Shown: piece after piece, positions 16,625-28,053 of the stretch
How positions within the stretch are numbered: the first letter of the stretch is position 1
Layout of the letters: each line of letters starts with the position of its first letter
Notes under the pieces: model-generated
What the model was told of the DNA's origin: nothing
The model's input: the letters and a program-made list of their open reading frames with translations, nothing else
The model's database searches: none
NCBI RefSeq assembly: GCF_027497215.1
Contig: NZ_CP114904.1
Span: 5,041,001 to 5,105,000, forward strand
Reading direction: 5' to 3'
Length of the DNA: 64,000 bases
Origin: Micromonospora sp. WMMD812
Lineage (GTDB): Bacteria; Actinomycetota; Actinomycetes; Mycobacteriales; Micromonosporaceae
Translations under genes and position numbers: made by a program

Positions 16625-17728
16625 TCAGGCCAGCGCGGTCTCGGCGGCGACCAGGAAGGCGTCGTTCTCGGCCGGGGTGCCGATGGTCACCCGGACCCCG
16701 TCGCCGGCGAACGGCCGGACGATCACCCCGCGCGCCTCACACGCCTTGGCGAACGGGACCGCCCGGTCGCCGAGCGGCAGCCAGACGAAGTTGGCCTGGC
16801 TGCCGGGCAGCTCCGGGACGAACTTCCGTAGCGCCTCGGTGACCCGGTCCCGCTCGGCGACCACCAGGGCGCACCGCCGTTCCACCTCGTCGGCCTGTGC
16901 GAGCGCGGCGAGCGCGCCGGCCTGCGCGGCCAGGCTCGTGGAGAAGGGCGTGACCACCTTGCGGACGGCCGCCGCCACCTCGGGTTGGGCGACCAGGAAG
17001 CCGATCCGCAGCCCGGCCAGGCCCCACGCCTTGGAGAGGGTCCGCAGCACCACCACGTTCGGCCGGTCCAGGTAGGTCAACCCGTCCGGCACGTCCGGGT
17101 CGGTGACGAACTCCCGGTACGCCTCGTCGATCACCACGAGCACGTCGTCGGGGACGGCGTCCAGGAAGCGGTCCAGCTCGGCCCGCCGGACGGAGGTGCC
17201 GGTCGGGTTGTTCGGGTTGCAGACGACGACCATCCGGGTCCGGTCGGTCACCGCCGCCGCCATCGCCGCGAGGTCGTGGCCGTGGCCGGCGTCGTTGGGC
17301 ACCCGCACGCTGGTCGCCCCGCTGGTGGCCGCGATGATCGGGTACGCCTCGAACGAGCGCCACGAGTAGACCAGCTCGTCGCCGGGGAGGCAGGTCGCCC
17401 GGACCAGGTGCTCGGCGAGCGCCACGGACCCGCAGCCGGTGGCGACCCGGTCGGCGTCCACCCCGTACCGCTCGGCCAGCGCGTCGCGGAGCGCGACCAC
17501 GCCCATGTCCGGGTAGCGGTGTGACCCGGCCGCGGCCTCGGCGACCGCCTCCACCACGCCGGGCAGCGGGCCGTAGGGGACCTCGTTGCTGGCCAGCTTG
17601 ATCGCCTCGGGCAGGCCGAGCTCCCGGGCCAGGTCGGCAGGGCTGCGACCGGGTACGTAACTGGGCAGCGCGTCCAGGTCGGCGCGGGTCAGCCGCAGGG
17701 CCGGCTGGGAACGTCCGGTGTCGGTCAT
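16625..17728 (-). CDS. hisC: HisC-like aromatic/histidinol-phosphate aminotransferase
   Basis: A 367-residue class I/II PLP aminotransferase. SNEVPYGP near residue 43, CNPNNPTGT in the centre and the PLP-lysine segment TLSKAWGLAGLR are visible. Family members either act in histidine synthesis or transaminate aromatic amino acids. No other his gene is present. The gene is last in a unit with HPPD and overlaps the preceding stop by ATGA, so conversion of tyrosine to 4-hydroxyphenylpyruvate is the more likely job here. A GGGAGAC site precedes the ATG. Substrate preference is inferred from context. Confidence 0.85.
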   Translation of the reverse strand: MTDTGRSQPALRLTRADLDALPSYVPGRSPADLARELGLPEAIKLASNEVPYGPLPGVVEAVAEAAAGSHRYPDMGVVALRDALAERYGVDADRVATGCGSVALAEHLVRATCLPGDELVYSWRSFEAYPIIAATSGATSVRVPNDAGHGHDLAAMAAAVTDRTRMVVVCNPNNPTGTSVRRAELDRFLDAVPDDVLVVIDEAYREFVTDPDVPDGLTYLDRPNVVVLRTLSKAWGLAGLRIGFLVAQPEVAAAVRKVVTPFSTSLAAQAGALAALAQADEVERRCALVVAERDRVTEALRKFVPELPGSQANFVWLPLGDRAVPFAKACEARGVIVRPFAGDGVRVTIGTPAENDAFLVAAETALA

Positions 17729-18852
17729 GGGGTGTCTCCCGGGGGCTTGGTGCGGTCGTTCGGGGTGGTGGAACCGGTCTCCGGAGCGCCGGGACCGGGT
17801 GTCGGGGCGGCCGGACCGGCGCCGGGGGGAACCTGCACGACGACGGTCTGCGCCCGCTTGTCGTGCAGCGCCTGACGCAGCGGGTGGTCGAAGAGCGGGG
17901 AGAGCGCGTCGATGAGCTGGATCAGCAGGCCGAGGCCGAAGCAGCACCAGAGCAGGGTGGGGAGGCCACCGAAGGTGTTCCACCGGCGCAGTGCCCGGCC
18001 GAAGCCGAGCGGCTGGTCGGCGGCGAGCGGCACCGCCTTGATCCGCATCAGGCGCTTGCCGAACGTCTGCCCGGACGCGGCCGTGCTGGGTACCTCGTAG
18101 GCGAGCCAGAGCCCCACGGCGATCACCACGATCGCCAGCTGGAGGCCCGCTGACTGTTCGCCGGGCTGCGGCAGCCCCTCGGTGGAGGAGTCACCGGCGG
18201 CCGCCCGCCGGAACACCTCCCGCCAGTACGGCCCCGTCTCCTCGACCAGCTTCCAGACGAACCAGCCGTTCACCACGACGTTCAGCGCCAGCAGGACGGC
18301 GAAGTCGATGAGCCGGGCGGCCAGCCGCCGGCCGTACCCGGCCAGCGCCAGACCGTGCGGTCGCGGTTCGGGCATCCGGCCCGGCCAGCCCGGCGGCGCC
18401 CACCCGGGCGGCGGACCACCGGGGTGCCCGTACGCCGGTGGGGGTCCGCCCGGATACCCGTAGCCCGGCGGCGGCCCGGCCGGGTGGCCGTAGCCCGGCG
18501 GCGGGCCACCCGGTTGCCCGTATCCGGGCGGAGCCTGCCAGCCGGGCGGGGGCTGCCAGCCCGGCGGCGGCTGCCAACCCGGGGGCGGGCCGGGAGCGGC
18601 CGGTGGCGCCGAGGCCGGACCGGCGGCCGGCGGTGCGGACGTCGGCCAGCCGGCGGCCGGCGGCGTCGGAGCCGCGACCGGGCCGGGGGCCACCGGCTGC
18701 GGCGCCGGGGTGGGCGGTGGCTCGACCGGGGGTGGACCCTCCGGCGGGGTGGCGTCGACGGGGATGGGCGCGCCGATCCAGCCCTCGCCGTCCCAGTACC
18801 GCCGGGTCTCGGGTTCGGCGGGGTCGACGTACCAGCCGGGTTGCACGCTCAC
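17725..18852 (-). CDS. DUF2510-RDD family membrane protein
   Basis: The 375-residue protein starts with a DUF2510 module (PGWYVDPAEPETRRYWDGEGW spans residues 5-25). A long Pro/Gly/Tyr/Trp low-complexity region follows with repeated PPPGYGHPGG and PPPGWQ units (about 70-160). Then comes an RDD domain with about three membrane segments and the conserved GQTFGKRLMRIK. The start is a GTG overlapping the stop of the preceding RDD gene, and its own stop overlaps the aminotransferase start. RDD proteins have no settled function; some are proposed transporters. The tight coupling with tyrosine-degradation genes is notable. Confidence 0.85.
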   Translation of the reverse strand: MSVQPGWYVDPAEPETRRYWDGEGWIGAPIPVDATPPEGPPPVEPPPTPAPQPVAPGPVAAPTPPAAGWPTSAPPAAGPASAPPAAPGPPPGWQPPPGWQPPPGWQAPPGYGQPGGPPPGYGHPAGPPPGYGYPGGPPPAYGHPGGPPPGWAPPGWPGRMPEPRPHGLALAGYGRRLAARLIDFAVLLALNVVVNGWFVWKLVEETGPYWREVFRRAAAGDSSTEGLPQPGEQSAGLQLAIVVIAVGLWLAYEVPSTAASGQTFGKRLMRIKAVPLAADQPLGFGRALRRWNTFGGLPTLLWCCFGLGLLIQLIDALSPLFDHPLRQALHDKRAQTVVVQVPPGAGPAAPTPGPGAPETGSTTPNDRTKPPGDTP

Positions 18853-19547
18853 TCAGACACCTTAACGACGACCGTGCCGGCGAACCTGTCGTGGAGGCAC
18901 TGCTGCCAGGGCTTGTCCCAGAGCTGCCAGAACCCGTCCAGGTAGCTGAGGCCGGGCACGAACGAGCCGGCCAGGTACTGCACGAACCAGCGCCGGGCGG
19001 CCATGCGCCGGTCGAGGGTGCGGGTCGGGTCGAGCGGCACCACTCGGATCTTCAGCGCCTTCTTGCCGAGGGTCTGGCCGCCGCGCTTCAGGTACTCGAC
19101 GTGGTAGAGCCAGTAGAGCGCGAGCATCAGGACCAGCAGCCCGAGCTCCAGCAGGACCAGCGGGATCAGGACCTCGTTGATCATCGTGGCCTGGTCGGGT
19201 TCCACCAGCGTGCCGTCCGGGTTCGTCCTGGTCAACGTGGTGAACGTGTTCCCCCAGATCACCAGGAAGACCGGCATGAACAGCAGGAGGAGCACGCCGG
19301 TCGCGACGGCGGTGTCCACCATCCAGGCCAGCAGCCGGTCGGCGAAGCTGGCCAGCGGTTGCCCGTTCGGGGCGAGTGTCGGGGGCGGGGCCGCGTAGTG
19401 CGGACCGGGCGGCGGGTGGCCCGGCGGCGCGTACTGCGGCGGCACCGTGTGCCCCGGGGAGATCGGGCCGGGGGGCGGCGCGAAGCCGCCGGCGGTGGGT
19501 GGGGGCCCACCGGCCGGCGGCATCGGGTACGACGGGGGTTGCGTCAC
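18849..19547 (-). CDS. RDD family membrane protein
   Basis: A 232-residue protein with a Pro-rich N-terminus (about 75 residues of PPPG and PPG units) and an RDD domain. The domain begins at FADRLLAWMVDTAVATG, has three membrane segments, and carries the conserved GGQTLGKKALKIRVV. The GTG at 19547 lies 11 bp after the HPPD stop, and the 3' end overlaps the next RDD gene. Two RDD proteins in a row inside an HPPD/aminotransferase unit suggest a membrane complex tied to aromatic amino acid supply, which is inference. Confidence 0.83.
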   Translation of the reverse strand: MTQPPSYPMPPAGGPPPTAGGFAPPPGPISPGHTVPPQYAPPGHPPPGPHYAAPPPTLAPNGQPLASFADRLLAWMVDTAVATGVLLLLFMPVFLVIWGNTFTTLTRTNPDGTLVEPDQATMINEVLIPLVLLELGLLVLMLALYWLYHVEYLKRGGQTLGKKALKIRVVPLDPTRTLDRRMAARRWFVQYLAGSFVPGLSYLDGFWQLWDKPWQQCLHDRFAGTVVVKVSE

Positions 19548-19558
19548 GCTCGCAAGTG

Positions 19559-20893
<1,335 letters not shown>

Positions 20894-20902
20894 TCATGAC
20901 CC

Positions 20903-21391
20903 GTGAATGGTGTGCAGGATGTACAGCTGGACGAGCTGGACGCCCGGTTGATCGAACTCCTCGCCGAGGAGCCCCGGATCGGTGTGCTGGAGTGCTCACG
21001 TCGGCTCGGGGTGGCCCGGGGCACCGTCCAGGCCCGGCTGGACAAGCTGGTCGAGCGGGGCGTCGTCACCGGCTTCGGGCCGGACATCGTGCCCGCGGCC
21101 ATCGGGTTCGGCGTGACCAGCTTCGTCACCCTGGAGATCAGCCAGCGGCACGGCCACGACCCGGTCACCGCGCACCTCGCCGCGATCCCCGAGGTGCTGG
21201 AGGCGCACACGATCACCGGCTCCGGCGACCTGCTCTGCCGGATCGTCGCCCGGTCGAACGCCGACCTCCAGCGGGTGATCGACCAGATCGTCTCCTCCGA
21301 GGGCATCACCCGCGCCTCGACCATCATCGCGCTGGCCGAGCAGATCCCGTACCGCACGCTTCCGCTGGTCCGCTCGGCCGTCCGGCGCTGA
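20903..21391 (+). CDS. Lrp/AsnC family transcriptional regulator
   Basis: A 162-residue regulator with an N-terminal winged helix (LDARLIELLAEEPRIG, then a helix-turn-helix with VARGTVQARLDKL) and a C-terminal RAM ligand-binding domain (THTITGSGDLLCRIVA-like segment). Lrp-type proteins sense amino acids. Divergence from HPPD makes aromatic amino acids the probable effectors. A TATGGT box lies eight bases before the GTG, suggesting a near-leaderless transcript. The 138-bp divergent gap would hold the operator, but no long dyad stands out. Confidence 0.92.
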   Translation: MNGVQDVQLDELDARLIELLAEEPRIGVLECSRRLGVARGTVQARLDKLVERGVVTGFGPDIVPAAIGFGVTSFVTLEISQRHGHDPVTAHLAAIPEVLEAHTITGSGDLLCRIVARSNADLQRVIDQIVSSEGITRASTIIALAEQIPYRTLPLVRSAVRR

Positions 21392-21519
21392 CCGCGGGCG
21401 ACCTCGCGCGGGTGCCCGTCGGCGGATCGGCCGCCTGTTAACACCTCCGTGGCCAGAAAGCGCGGCGACACGGCGATGCGGGCGTACGGAAGATCCGTGA
21501 TCGTGGCTACCGTGTCCGT

Positions 21520-22974
21520 GTGGCGAAGGGGAGCGGCCGGGGCGTACGCAACGTGTTGCTGCTCGCGTTGATCTCGGTCATCGTCCTCGCCTCGACCGGC
21601 GTCTGGAACCCCTTCCCGGGCGTGTGGGAGTGGGTCGACCGCAGCGAGCCGATCGCCGAGCCGGACGTGGTCTGGCAGCAGCGGATCGGAGGCACCCCGA
21701 AGAGCGTGACCTTCGCCGGCGACACCGTCCTGGTCGAGCAGCGCACCCGGGTCGAGGCGCGCGCTCTCTCGACCGGCGGCCAGCTCTGGGAGCGCAAGGC
21801 CGACTGGGCGGCGGTCGCCGGCGCCGAGCGGGACGCGGTCGTCGTCGTGGGCAAGCTGCTGGTCAAGGGGTACGAGGTGCTCGACCCGACCACCGGAGTC
21901 ACCCGGCGGCGGGACGACGACGCGGTGGCCGTGTGGACGTACCGCAACCTGCTGCTGGACGCCCGTTGCGCGCAGCCGACCGACTGCACCCTGAGCGCCT
22001 GGGACCCGCGCGGCACTGCGCCACTGTGGACGGCGTTCCTGCCCGGCGTGGGCAGCGGGCTGTTCGCCGACAACCCGGGGCTGCGCGGCACCCGCCGGCT
22101 CAGCAGCAACCGGATCAACGACGGGGTCGCCGGCCCGGAGTCGGTGCCGCCGCTGCTCGGGTTCCCGGTCGACGGCCGGGTGCACGTGGTCGACACCGCC
22201 ACCGGCTCGGTGCTCCAGAACGTCGAGCCCGGCCGCGAGGAGCGCCTCTCCGTGGTCGGCGGCCGGCTGCTCCGGATCACCGCCCGATCCCAGGACGACA
22301 GCTGCTACTTCGCCATCTCCGGCCGGGATCCGGCCACCGGTCAGGAGGCGTGGCACCGCGCCGGAATCAACGTGCGAACGGCCGACAAGGCCGGCTGCGT
22401 GCAGCGGGAGGACCCGCAGGGCGCGCGGAACGTGCTGATCGGCGTCGGACCCGACGCCCGGGAGGCGGTGCTCGACGGGTACGACGGCCGGCTGCTCTGG
22501 GTCGGCGCCGACGGCGAGAAGCTGGTCGCGGTCGACGACCGCTACGCGCTGATCCGATCGGCCGACCAGCGGTCCGTGGCCGCCCGCGCGCTCGGCGCCG
22601 ACCGGGTCCTGTGGACGCGCCCGGCCGGCGGCAAGGCGGGGGCCGCGCTCACCCCGTACGCGGCCGTCATCGCCGACGAGAAGCCCAACCGGCTGGTCGC
22701 CCTGGACCCGCGCACCGGCCGCGAGTTGGCCGTGCTGCGCACCTCCGCGAACGCGCTCGCCGTCGGCCCGACCGGCATGATCGTCGGGGAGGGGCGGGAG
22801 ATCGGATACGTCCGGTTCGGCGGAGCCGCCGTCGCCCCCGTCCCGCCCGCCGGCGGCGGCAGCCCGGGCTCGGGCCAGGGCCCGGGCGGTGGCGACCCGA
22901 CCCCCGGCGACGACGACACCTGCGGCCCCAAGCGCGAACTCTGCCCCGACCCGCCCGGTGGCAAGGACGGGTGA
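21520..22974 (+). CDS. Membrane-anchored PQQ-like beta-propeller protein
   Basis: The 484-residue protein has a transmembrane anchor at residues 11-28, then repeated propeller blades (ARALSTGGQLWERK, VHVVDTATGSVLQ, RLVALDPRTGRELAVL) and a Gly/Pro/Asp-rich tail with two Cys. It resembles the protein at 15119-16375 in architecture. A TACCGT box six bases before the GTG suggests leaderless transcription. No catalytic motif is visible. An extracytoplasmic scaffold or sensor role is the best guess. Confidence 0.75.
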   Translation: MAKGSGRGVRNVLLLALISVIVLASTGVWNPFPGVWEWVDRSEPIAEPDVVWQQRIGGTPKSVTFAGDTVLVEQRTRVEARALSTGGQLWERKADWAAVAGAERDAVVVVGKLLVKGYEVLDPTTGVTRRRDDDAVAVWTYRNLLLDARCAQPTDCTLSAWDPRGTAPLWTAFLPGVGSGLFADNPGLRGTRRLSSNRINDGVAGPESVPPLLGFPVDGRVHVVDTATGSVLQNVEPGREERLSVVGGRLLRITARSQDDSCYFAISGRDPATGQEAWHRAGINVRTADKAGCVQREDPQGARNVLIGVGPDAREAVLDGYDGRLLWVGADGEKLVAVDDRYALIRSADQRSVAARALGADRVLWTRPAGGKAGAALTPYAAVIADEKPNRLVALDPRTGRELAVLRTSANALAVGPTGMIVGEGREIGYVRFGGAAVAPVPPAGGGSPGSGQGPGGGDPTPGDDDTCGPKRELCPDPPGGKDG

Positions 22975-23076
22975 CCGGGCTCTTCCCGCACTTCACCAGG
23001 GCCGGATGAGAGCGGTGCCCCTGCGGGCACCCGGCGGGTGGGAGTGATCGATCGGTCTGCCCTAGGCTTTCCGCTC

Positions 23077-24744
23077 ATGAGCAGTGCCGCCGCCTTCTCG
23101 TACGCCCCCCTGCTGCCGACCGCCCCCGACCAGACGGAGTACCGCCTGGTCACCGACGAGGGCGTCGACGTCGTCCACGGCCCCGGGGGCCGCCGCTTCC
23201 TCACCGTGGAGCCGGCCGCGCTCACCGCGCTGACCGCCGAGGCGATGCATGACATCGCACACTTCCTGCGCCCGGCGCACCTGGCCCAGCTGCGGTCGAT
23301 CATCGACGACCCGGCCGCGTCGCCGAACGACCGGTTCGTCGCGCTCGACCTGCTGCGCAACGCCAACATCGCCGCCGGTGGCGTCCTGCCCATGTGCCAG
23401 GACACCGGCACGGCGATCGTGATGGGCAAGCGCGGCCGGCACGTGCTGACCGACGGCACCGACGCGGAGGCCATCTCCCGGGGCGTCTGGCAGGCGTACA
23501 CCCGGCTGAACCTGCGCTACTCGCAGCTTGCGCCGCTGACCATGTGGGAGGAGCGCAACACCGGCAGCAACCTGCCCGCGCAGGTGGAGATCTACGCCGA
23601 GGACCCGGACGGCCACCCGGACGCGTACAAGTTCCTCTTCATGGCCAAGGGCGGGGGTTCGGCCAACAAGTCGTACCTCTACCAGGAGACCAAGGCGCTG
23701 CTGAACCCGACGCGGATGATGCAGTTCCTGGAGGAGAAGCTGCGGCTGATCGGCACCGCGGCCTGCCCGCCCTACCACCTGGCGATCGTCATCGGCGGCA
23801 CCTCCGCCGAGTACGCCCTGAAGACCGCCAAGTACGCCAGCGCCAAGTACCTCGACGCGCTGCCCACCGCCGGCTCGATGACCGCCCACGGCTTCCGGGA
23901 CCTGGAGCTGGAGGCCGAGGTGCTGGAGCTGACCCGCAACTTCGGCATCGGCGCGCAGTTCGGCGGCCGCTACTTCTGCCACGACGTCCGCGTGGTCCGG
24001 CTGCCCCGGCACGGCGCCTCCTGCCCGGTGGCGATCGCCGTCTCCTGCTCGGCCGACCGGCAGGCGGTCGCGAAGATCACCCCGTCGGGCGTGTGGCTGG
24101 AGCGACTCGAGACCGACCCGGCCCGCTACCTGCCGGACGTCACCGAGGCGCACCTGGACACCTCCGAGGTCGTCCGCGTCGACCTGAACCGGCCGATGGA
24201 CGAGATCCGCGCCGAGCTGTCCAAGTACCCGGTGAAGACCCGGCTCTCGCTGAGCGGTCCGCTGGTGGTGGCCCGGGACATCGCGCACGCCAAGATCGCC
24301 GAGCGGCTGGACGCCGGCGAGCCGATGCCGCAGTACCTGCGCGACCACGCCGTCTACTACGCCGGCCCGGCCAAGACGCCCGAGGGCTACGCCTCCGGCT
24401 CGTTCGGGCCGACCACGGCCGGCCGGATGGACGCGTACGTCGAGAAGTTCCAGGCCGCCGGCGGGTCCCAGGTGATGCTCGCCAAGGGCAACCGCTCGGC
24501 GCAGGTGACCCGCTCCTGCCAGCAGCACGGCGGCTTCTACCTGGGCTCGATCGGCGGCCCGGCCGCCCGGCTCGCCCAGGACTGCATCAAGCACGTCGAG
24601 GTGCTCGAATATCCCGAGCTGGGCATGGAGGCGGTCTGGAAGATCGAGGTCGAGGACTTCCCGGCCTTCATCGTGGTGGACGACAAGGGCAACGACTTCT
24701 TCGCCGAAGTCACCAAGCCGGTGCTCACCGTCGGCCGCCGCTGA
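23077..24744 (+). CDS. fumA: Class I fumarate hydratase (Fe-S)
   Basis: A 555-residue single-chain class I fumarase interconverting fumarate and malate with an oxygen-labile [4Fe-4S] cluster. The alpha part contains [15 protein letters not shown] and the [14 protein letters not shown] segment, the middle [16 protein letters not shown], and the beta part the [11 protein letters not shown] motif. ATG 23077 lies eight bases after a TAGGCT box. A class II enzyme is encoded 3.3 kb away, so the organism has an Fe-S and an oxygen-stable fumarase in one neighbourhood. Assignment to the family is firm; the symbol is by analogy. Confidence 0.93.
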   Translation: MSSAAAFSYAPLLPTAPDQTEYRLVTDEGVDVVHGPGGRRFLTVEPAALTALTAEAMHDIAHFLRPAHLAQLRSIIDDPAASPNDRFVALDLLRNANIAAGGVLPMCQDTGTAIVMGKRGRHVLTDGTDAEAISRGVWQAYTRLNLRYSQLAPLTMWEERNTGSNLPAQVEIYAEDPDGHPDAYKFLFMAKGGGSANKSYLYQETKALLNPTRMMQFLEEKLRLIGTAACPPYHLAIVIGGTSAEYALKTAKYASAKYLDALPTAGSMTAHGFRDLELEAEVLELTRNFGIGAQFGGRYFCHDVRVVRLPRHGASCPVAIAVSCSADRQAVAKITPSGVWLERLETDPARYLPDVTEAHLDTSEVVRVDLNRPMDEIRAELSKYPVKTRLSLSGPLVVARDIAHAKIAERLDAGEPMPQYLRDHAVYYAGPAKTPEGYASGSFGPTTAGRMDAYVEKFQAAGGSQVMLAKGNRSAQVTRSCQQHGGFYLGSIGGPAARLAQDCIKHVEVLEYPELGMEAVWKIEVEDFPAFIVVDDKGNDFFAEVTKPVLTVGRR

Positions 24745-24828
24745 CCACCGCGTACGACACGTTCGGGGCGTCGGGCCTGGGCCCGGCGCCCCGCTCTCGT
24801 CGGGCCGGCGCGGTCCGGGGTCGACGTC

Positions 24829-24865
24829 GGTGCGCCCGCCCCTGGGGGGTACGGACGGGCGCACC
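24829..24865 (+). terminator. Hairpin terminator after class I fumarase
   Basis: Perfect ten-base arms GGTGCGCCCG (24829-24838) and CGGGCGCACC (24856-24865) lie 84 bp after the fumarase stop. The 17-base loop is G-rich and there is no T-tract. Confidence 0.55.
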
Positions 24866-25015
24866 GCCCCCGTCGGACGCCATCGCTGACGCCCCGCGGA
24901 GAGTCTGGCCTCCGGGTCTGCCGATCCGCTCTCACATCGCTATCAGCCGGCCGCGCCGCTCGGTCACGGCCGGACTACGCTGCTGACAGGTTGCACCTGG
25001 CGTGCGGGGGAGCAG

Positions 25016-27997
25016 ATGCGGTTCGGGATCCTGGGGCCCCTGCGGGTCGGTGGTGGCGAGGCCACCGTCACCGCGGGTCGCGACCGGGTCGTACTCGCCA
25101 TGCTGCTGCTGCGCGCCGGCCGGATCGTGCCCGTGGAGGACCTGGTCGACGCGGTCTGGGAGGAGCGGCCGCCGGCCACGGCCCGCGCCCAGTTGCAGAC
25201 CTGCGTGTCCCGTCTCCGACGCCGGTTCACCCAGCTCGGCGTGCCACCGGAGACCATCGTCACCGACCCGGTCGGTTACGGCGTCCGGAGCGGGCCGGAC
25301 GAGTTGGACGCCGAGGTCTTCGGCCGGGGCGTCGACGCCGGCCGGGCCGCGCTCACCGCGGGTCGGCTCGCGGAGGCGCGCGAGCATTTTCGGGCCGCGC
25401 TGTCGCTCTGGCGTGGGCCGGCGCTCAGCGGCATCCCGAGCCGGAGCGTCCGTCGGCGTGCGCAGGCGCTCGACGAGCACCGGCTGGCCGTGCTGGAGGA
25501 GTGCGTGGACGTCGAGCTGCGTCTCGGTCGGGCCGCCGAGCTGCTGGCCGAGCTGACCGAGGCCGTCGACCGGCACCCGCTCCGGGAGCGGCTGCGGGGT
25601 CACCTGATGCTCGCCCTGTCCGCGGTCGGCCGGCAGGCCGACGCCCTCACCGTCTACCGCGACGGGCGCCGGCTCTACGCCGAGGAGTTGGGCATCGAGC
25701 CCGGCACCGCGTTGCAGGAGCTGCACCAGCGGGTGCTCGCGGGCGACCTGGCGCTGGCCGGCCCGGCGCGTGGCCCGGCGGGCCCGGTGCGCTGCCTGCC
25801 TCGGGCGATCAGTGACTTCACCGGCCGGCAGGACACCCTCGCGCGACTGATCAAGGAGATCGACGAGGACCGCACCCGGGTCCAGCTCGTCGACGGCATG
25901 CCGGGCAGCGGCAAGACCACCCTGGCGGTCCACCTGGCCGCCGCGCTGGAGGACCGCTATCCCGACGCGCAGCTCTTCATCGACCTGCATGGCCACAGCG
26001 AGCGGGAGCCGCTGCCTCCGGCGGCGGCGCTCGCCGCGCTGCTGCGCCAGCTCGGCGTGCCCGGCGAGCGCATCCCCCTCGACGAGGACGAACGCGCCGC
26101 CCGCTGGCGCAGCGAGCTCGCCGACCGCCGGGCGGTGGTGGTGCTGGACAACGCGGCCTCCGCCGCCCAGGTGGCGCCGCTGCTGCCCAACGGTCGGGGC
26201 ACGCTGACCCTGATCACCAGCCGGCGTCGGCTCACCGGACTCGACGAGGGCAGGCCCTCGTCGCTCGCGGTCCTCGACCGGGACGAGGGGATCGAGCTGC
26301 TCGCGAGGGTGGTCGGCCCCGAGCGGGTGGCCGCCGAGCCGGAGGCCGCTGCGGAGGTGGTCCGCCGTTGCGGGCACCTGCCGCTGGCCATCCGGCTCGC
26401 CGGCGCGCGGCTCGTGCACCGGCCCCGCTGGCGCATCGCGGACCTCGCCGCGCGGTTCGCCGGTGGGTCGGATGCCCTGACCGAGCTGGTGGCCGGCGAC
26501 CGCTCCGTCGGCCAGGCCTTCGCCCTGTCGTACGCGCAGGTCAGCCCGGCCGCGCAGCGGATGTTCCGGCTGCTCGGGCTGTATCCGGCAGCACAGTTCG
26601 ACACCCGGGCCGCCGCCGCGCTGGCCGACGTGCCGCTGCCCGGGGCGGAGCACCTGCTCGACGAGTTGGTCGACGCGCACCTGGTCGACGAGCCGGACCC
26701 GGGACGGTTCCGCTTCCACGACCTCGTCCGGGACTACGCGCGGCAGCTGGTGGCGGAGCCGGGGCTCGCCGCCGAGCGGTCCGCGGCCGTGGAGCGGATG
26801 TTGAACGTCCACCTGCATCTGGTCACGGCCACGGCCCGCCAGGTCAACCGGTCGGCGAGCCCGGCACCGCTACCGTTGCCCGCGCTGCTCCGGCCCGACC
26901 TGGTGGAGGCGGGCGCCCCACCGTCCATCGAGTGGCTCGACGGGAACCGCGCGAGCCTGACCGCCATGATCCGCTTCGCCGAACAGGCGGGCCGGGACGG
27001 CTACTGCTGGCAGCTCGCCCATGCCGGGTGGAGCTACTGGTACGCGTACGGCCATCTGGACGACCTGATCGAGGCGCATGAGGTCGGGCTTCGGGCCGCG
27101 GAGCGGCTCGACGACGACGCGGCTGTCGCCGCCATGCACAACTACCTCGCCTCCGGCTACTACCGCCTGGCTCGGTACGGCGAGGCGGTTGCCTCGATGG
27201 AGATCGCTCTCCGCCTGCGTGCGCGGCTGGGGGACCGGGTGGGACAGGCCGGCACCCACAAGAACATCGCGGCGGCCCACGCCATCCTCGGCAACGTGCC
27301 GGCCGCGTTACGGCACCTCGACGAGGCGCTGGGCATTCTTCGACGCGAGGGGCGTGATGCCGGCGTCGTCGCGCTGTTCAACAATCAGGCGGCGATCCTG
27401 CTGGGCGCCGGGCGGTTGGCCGAGGCGCTGGCGGTATCCCGGGCGCAGTTGATGCTGGCGCGGACGGCCAGCACGCTCTACGAGACGGCCAACGCCATGG
27501 GGCACGTCGCGATGGCCCGGGCCCGGATGGGGCACGGCGAGCCGGCGCGCCGGCGACTGCGGGTCGCGCTCGCGTTCAAACGTCGCCTCGGCAACCGGTA
27601 CGGCGTCGGTGAGCTGCTCAACGAGATCGGCGAGTTGGAGCGGGTGAGCGGCCATCCGGAGACGGCGATGAACCTGCACCGCGAAGCGCTGGTGGCGATG
27701 ACCGAGGCTGGTGACCGCAGCGGGCAGTGTGCCTCGCGGAACCTGCTGGCCCGGGCACTGCTGGAGGCCGGAGACCCCGGTGCCGCGCTGGACCTGCATC
27801 GGCGGGTGTTGGCGGACGCCGCCCGGCTGGACGCCCGACGTGAGCAGGCGCGGGCGCTGGATGGCATCGCCCGCTGCCTCCGGGACTCCGACCCGATCGC
27901 CGCGCGCACCCACTGGACCCGGGCGCTGGTGCTGTTCCGTCAGGTCGAGGCGCCGGACCGGCACGAGGTCGAGCGCCTTCTCGCCGAGCTGCGCTGA
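25016..27997 (+). CDS. SARP/AfsR-type regulator (BTAD, NB-ARC, TPR)
   Basis: A 993-residue multi-domain regulator: OmpR-like winged helix (1-90, opening [11 protein letters not shown]), bacterial transcriptional activation domain (about 95-245), an NB-ARC ATPase with Walker [10 protein letters not shown] near residue 294 and VVVLDNAAS for Walker B, then TPR repeats (about 650-990). AfsR-like proteins usually activate secondary-metabolite or developmental genes. Here the gene stands between two fumarase genes, with no biosynthetic cluster directly adjacent. A TACGCT box 35 bp upstream and GGGGGA before the ATG suggest a separate promoter. Confidence 0.93.
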   Translation: MRFGILGPLRVGGGEATVTAGRDRVVLAMLLLRAGRIVPVEDLVDAVWEERPPATARAQLQTCVSRLRRRFTQLGVPPETIVTDPVGYGVRSGPDELDAEVFGRGVDAGRAALTAGRLAEAREHFRAALSLWRGPALSGIPSRSVRRRAQALDEHRLAVLEECVDVELRLGRAAELLAELTEAVDRHPLRERLRGHLMLALSAVGRQADALTVYRDGRRLYAEELGIEPGTALQELHQRVLAGDLALAGPARGPAGPVRCLPRAISDFTGRQDTLARLIKEIDEDRTRVQLVDGMPGSGKTTLAVHLAAALEDRYPDAQLFIDLHGHSEREPLPPAAALAALLRQLGVPGERIPLDEDERAARWRSELADRRAVVVLDNAASAAQVAPLLPNGRGTLTLITSRRRLTGLDEGRPSSLAVLDRDEGIELLARVVGPERVAAEPEAAAEVVRRCGHLPLAIRLAGARLVHRPRWRIADLAARFAGGSDALTELVAGDRSVGQAFALSYAQVSPAAQRMFRLLGLYPAAQFDTRAAAALADVPLPGAEHLLDELVDAHLVDEPDPGRFRFHDLVRDYARQLVAEPGLAAERSAAVERMLNVHLHLVTATARQVNRSASPAPLPLPALLRPDLVEAGAPPSIEWLDGNRASLTAMIRFAEQAGRDGYCWQLAHAGWSYWYAYGHLDDLIEAHEVGLRAAERLDDDAAVAAMHNYLASGYYRLARYGEAVASMEIALRLRARLGDRVGQAGTHKNIAAAHAILGNVPAALRHLDEALGILRREGRDAGVVALFNNQAAILLGAGRLAEALAVSRAQLMLARTASTLYETANAMGHVAMARARMGHGEPARRRLRVALAFKRRLGNRYGVGELLNEIGELERVSGHPETAMNLHREALVAMTEAGDRSGQCASRNLLARALLEAGDPGAALDLHRRVLADAARLDARREQARALDGIARCLRDSDPIAARTHWTRALVLFRQVEAPDRHEVERLLAELR

Positions 27998-28053
27998 TCG
28001 GGTGTGTCCGCGATCATCTGCACGGCCGGGCGCAGCGCGGCAGGATGGTACGC

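Noticed and set aside
25016..27997. Biosynthetic gene cluster around the SARP-type regulator
   Set aside because: The neighbours are two fumarases; no scaffold-forming biosynthetic enzyme lies within several kilobases.
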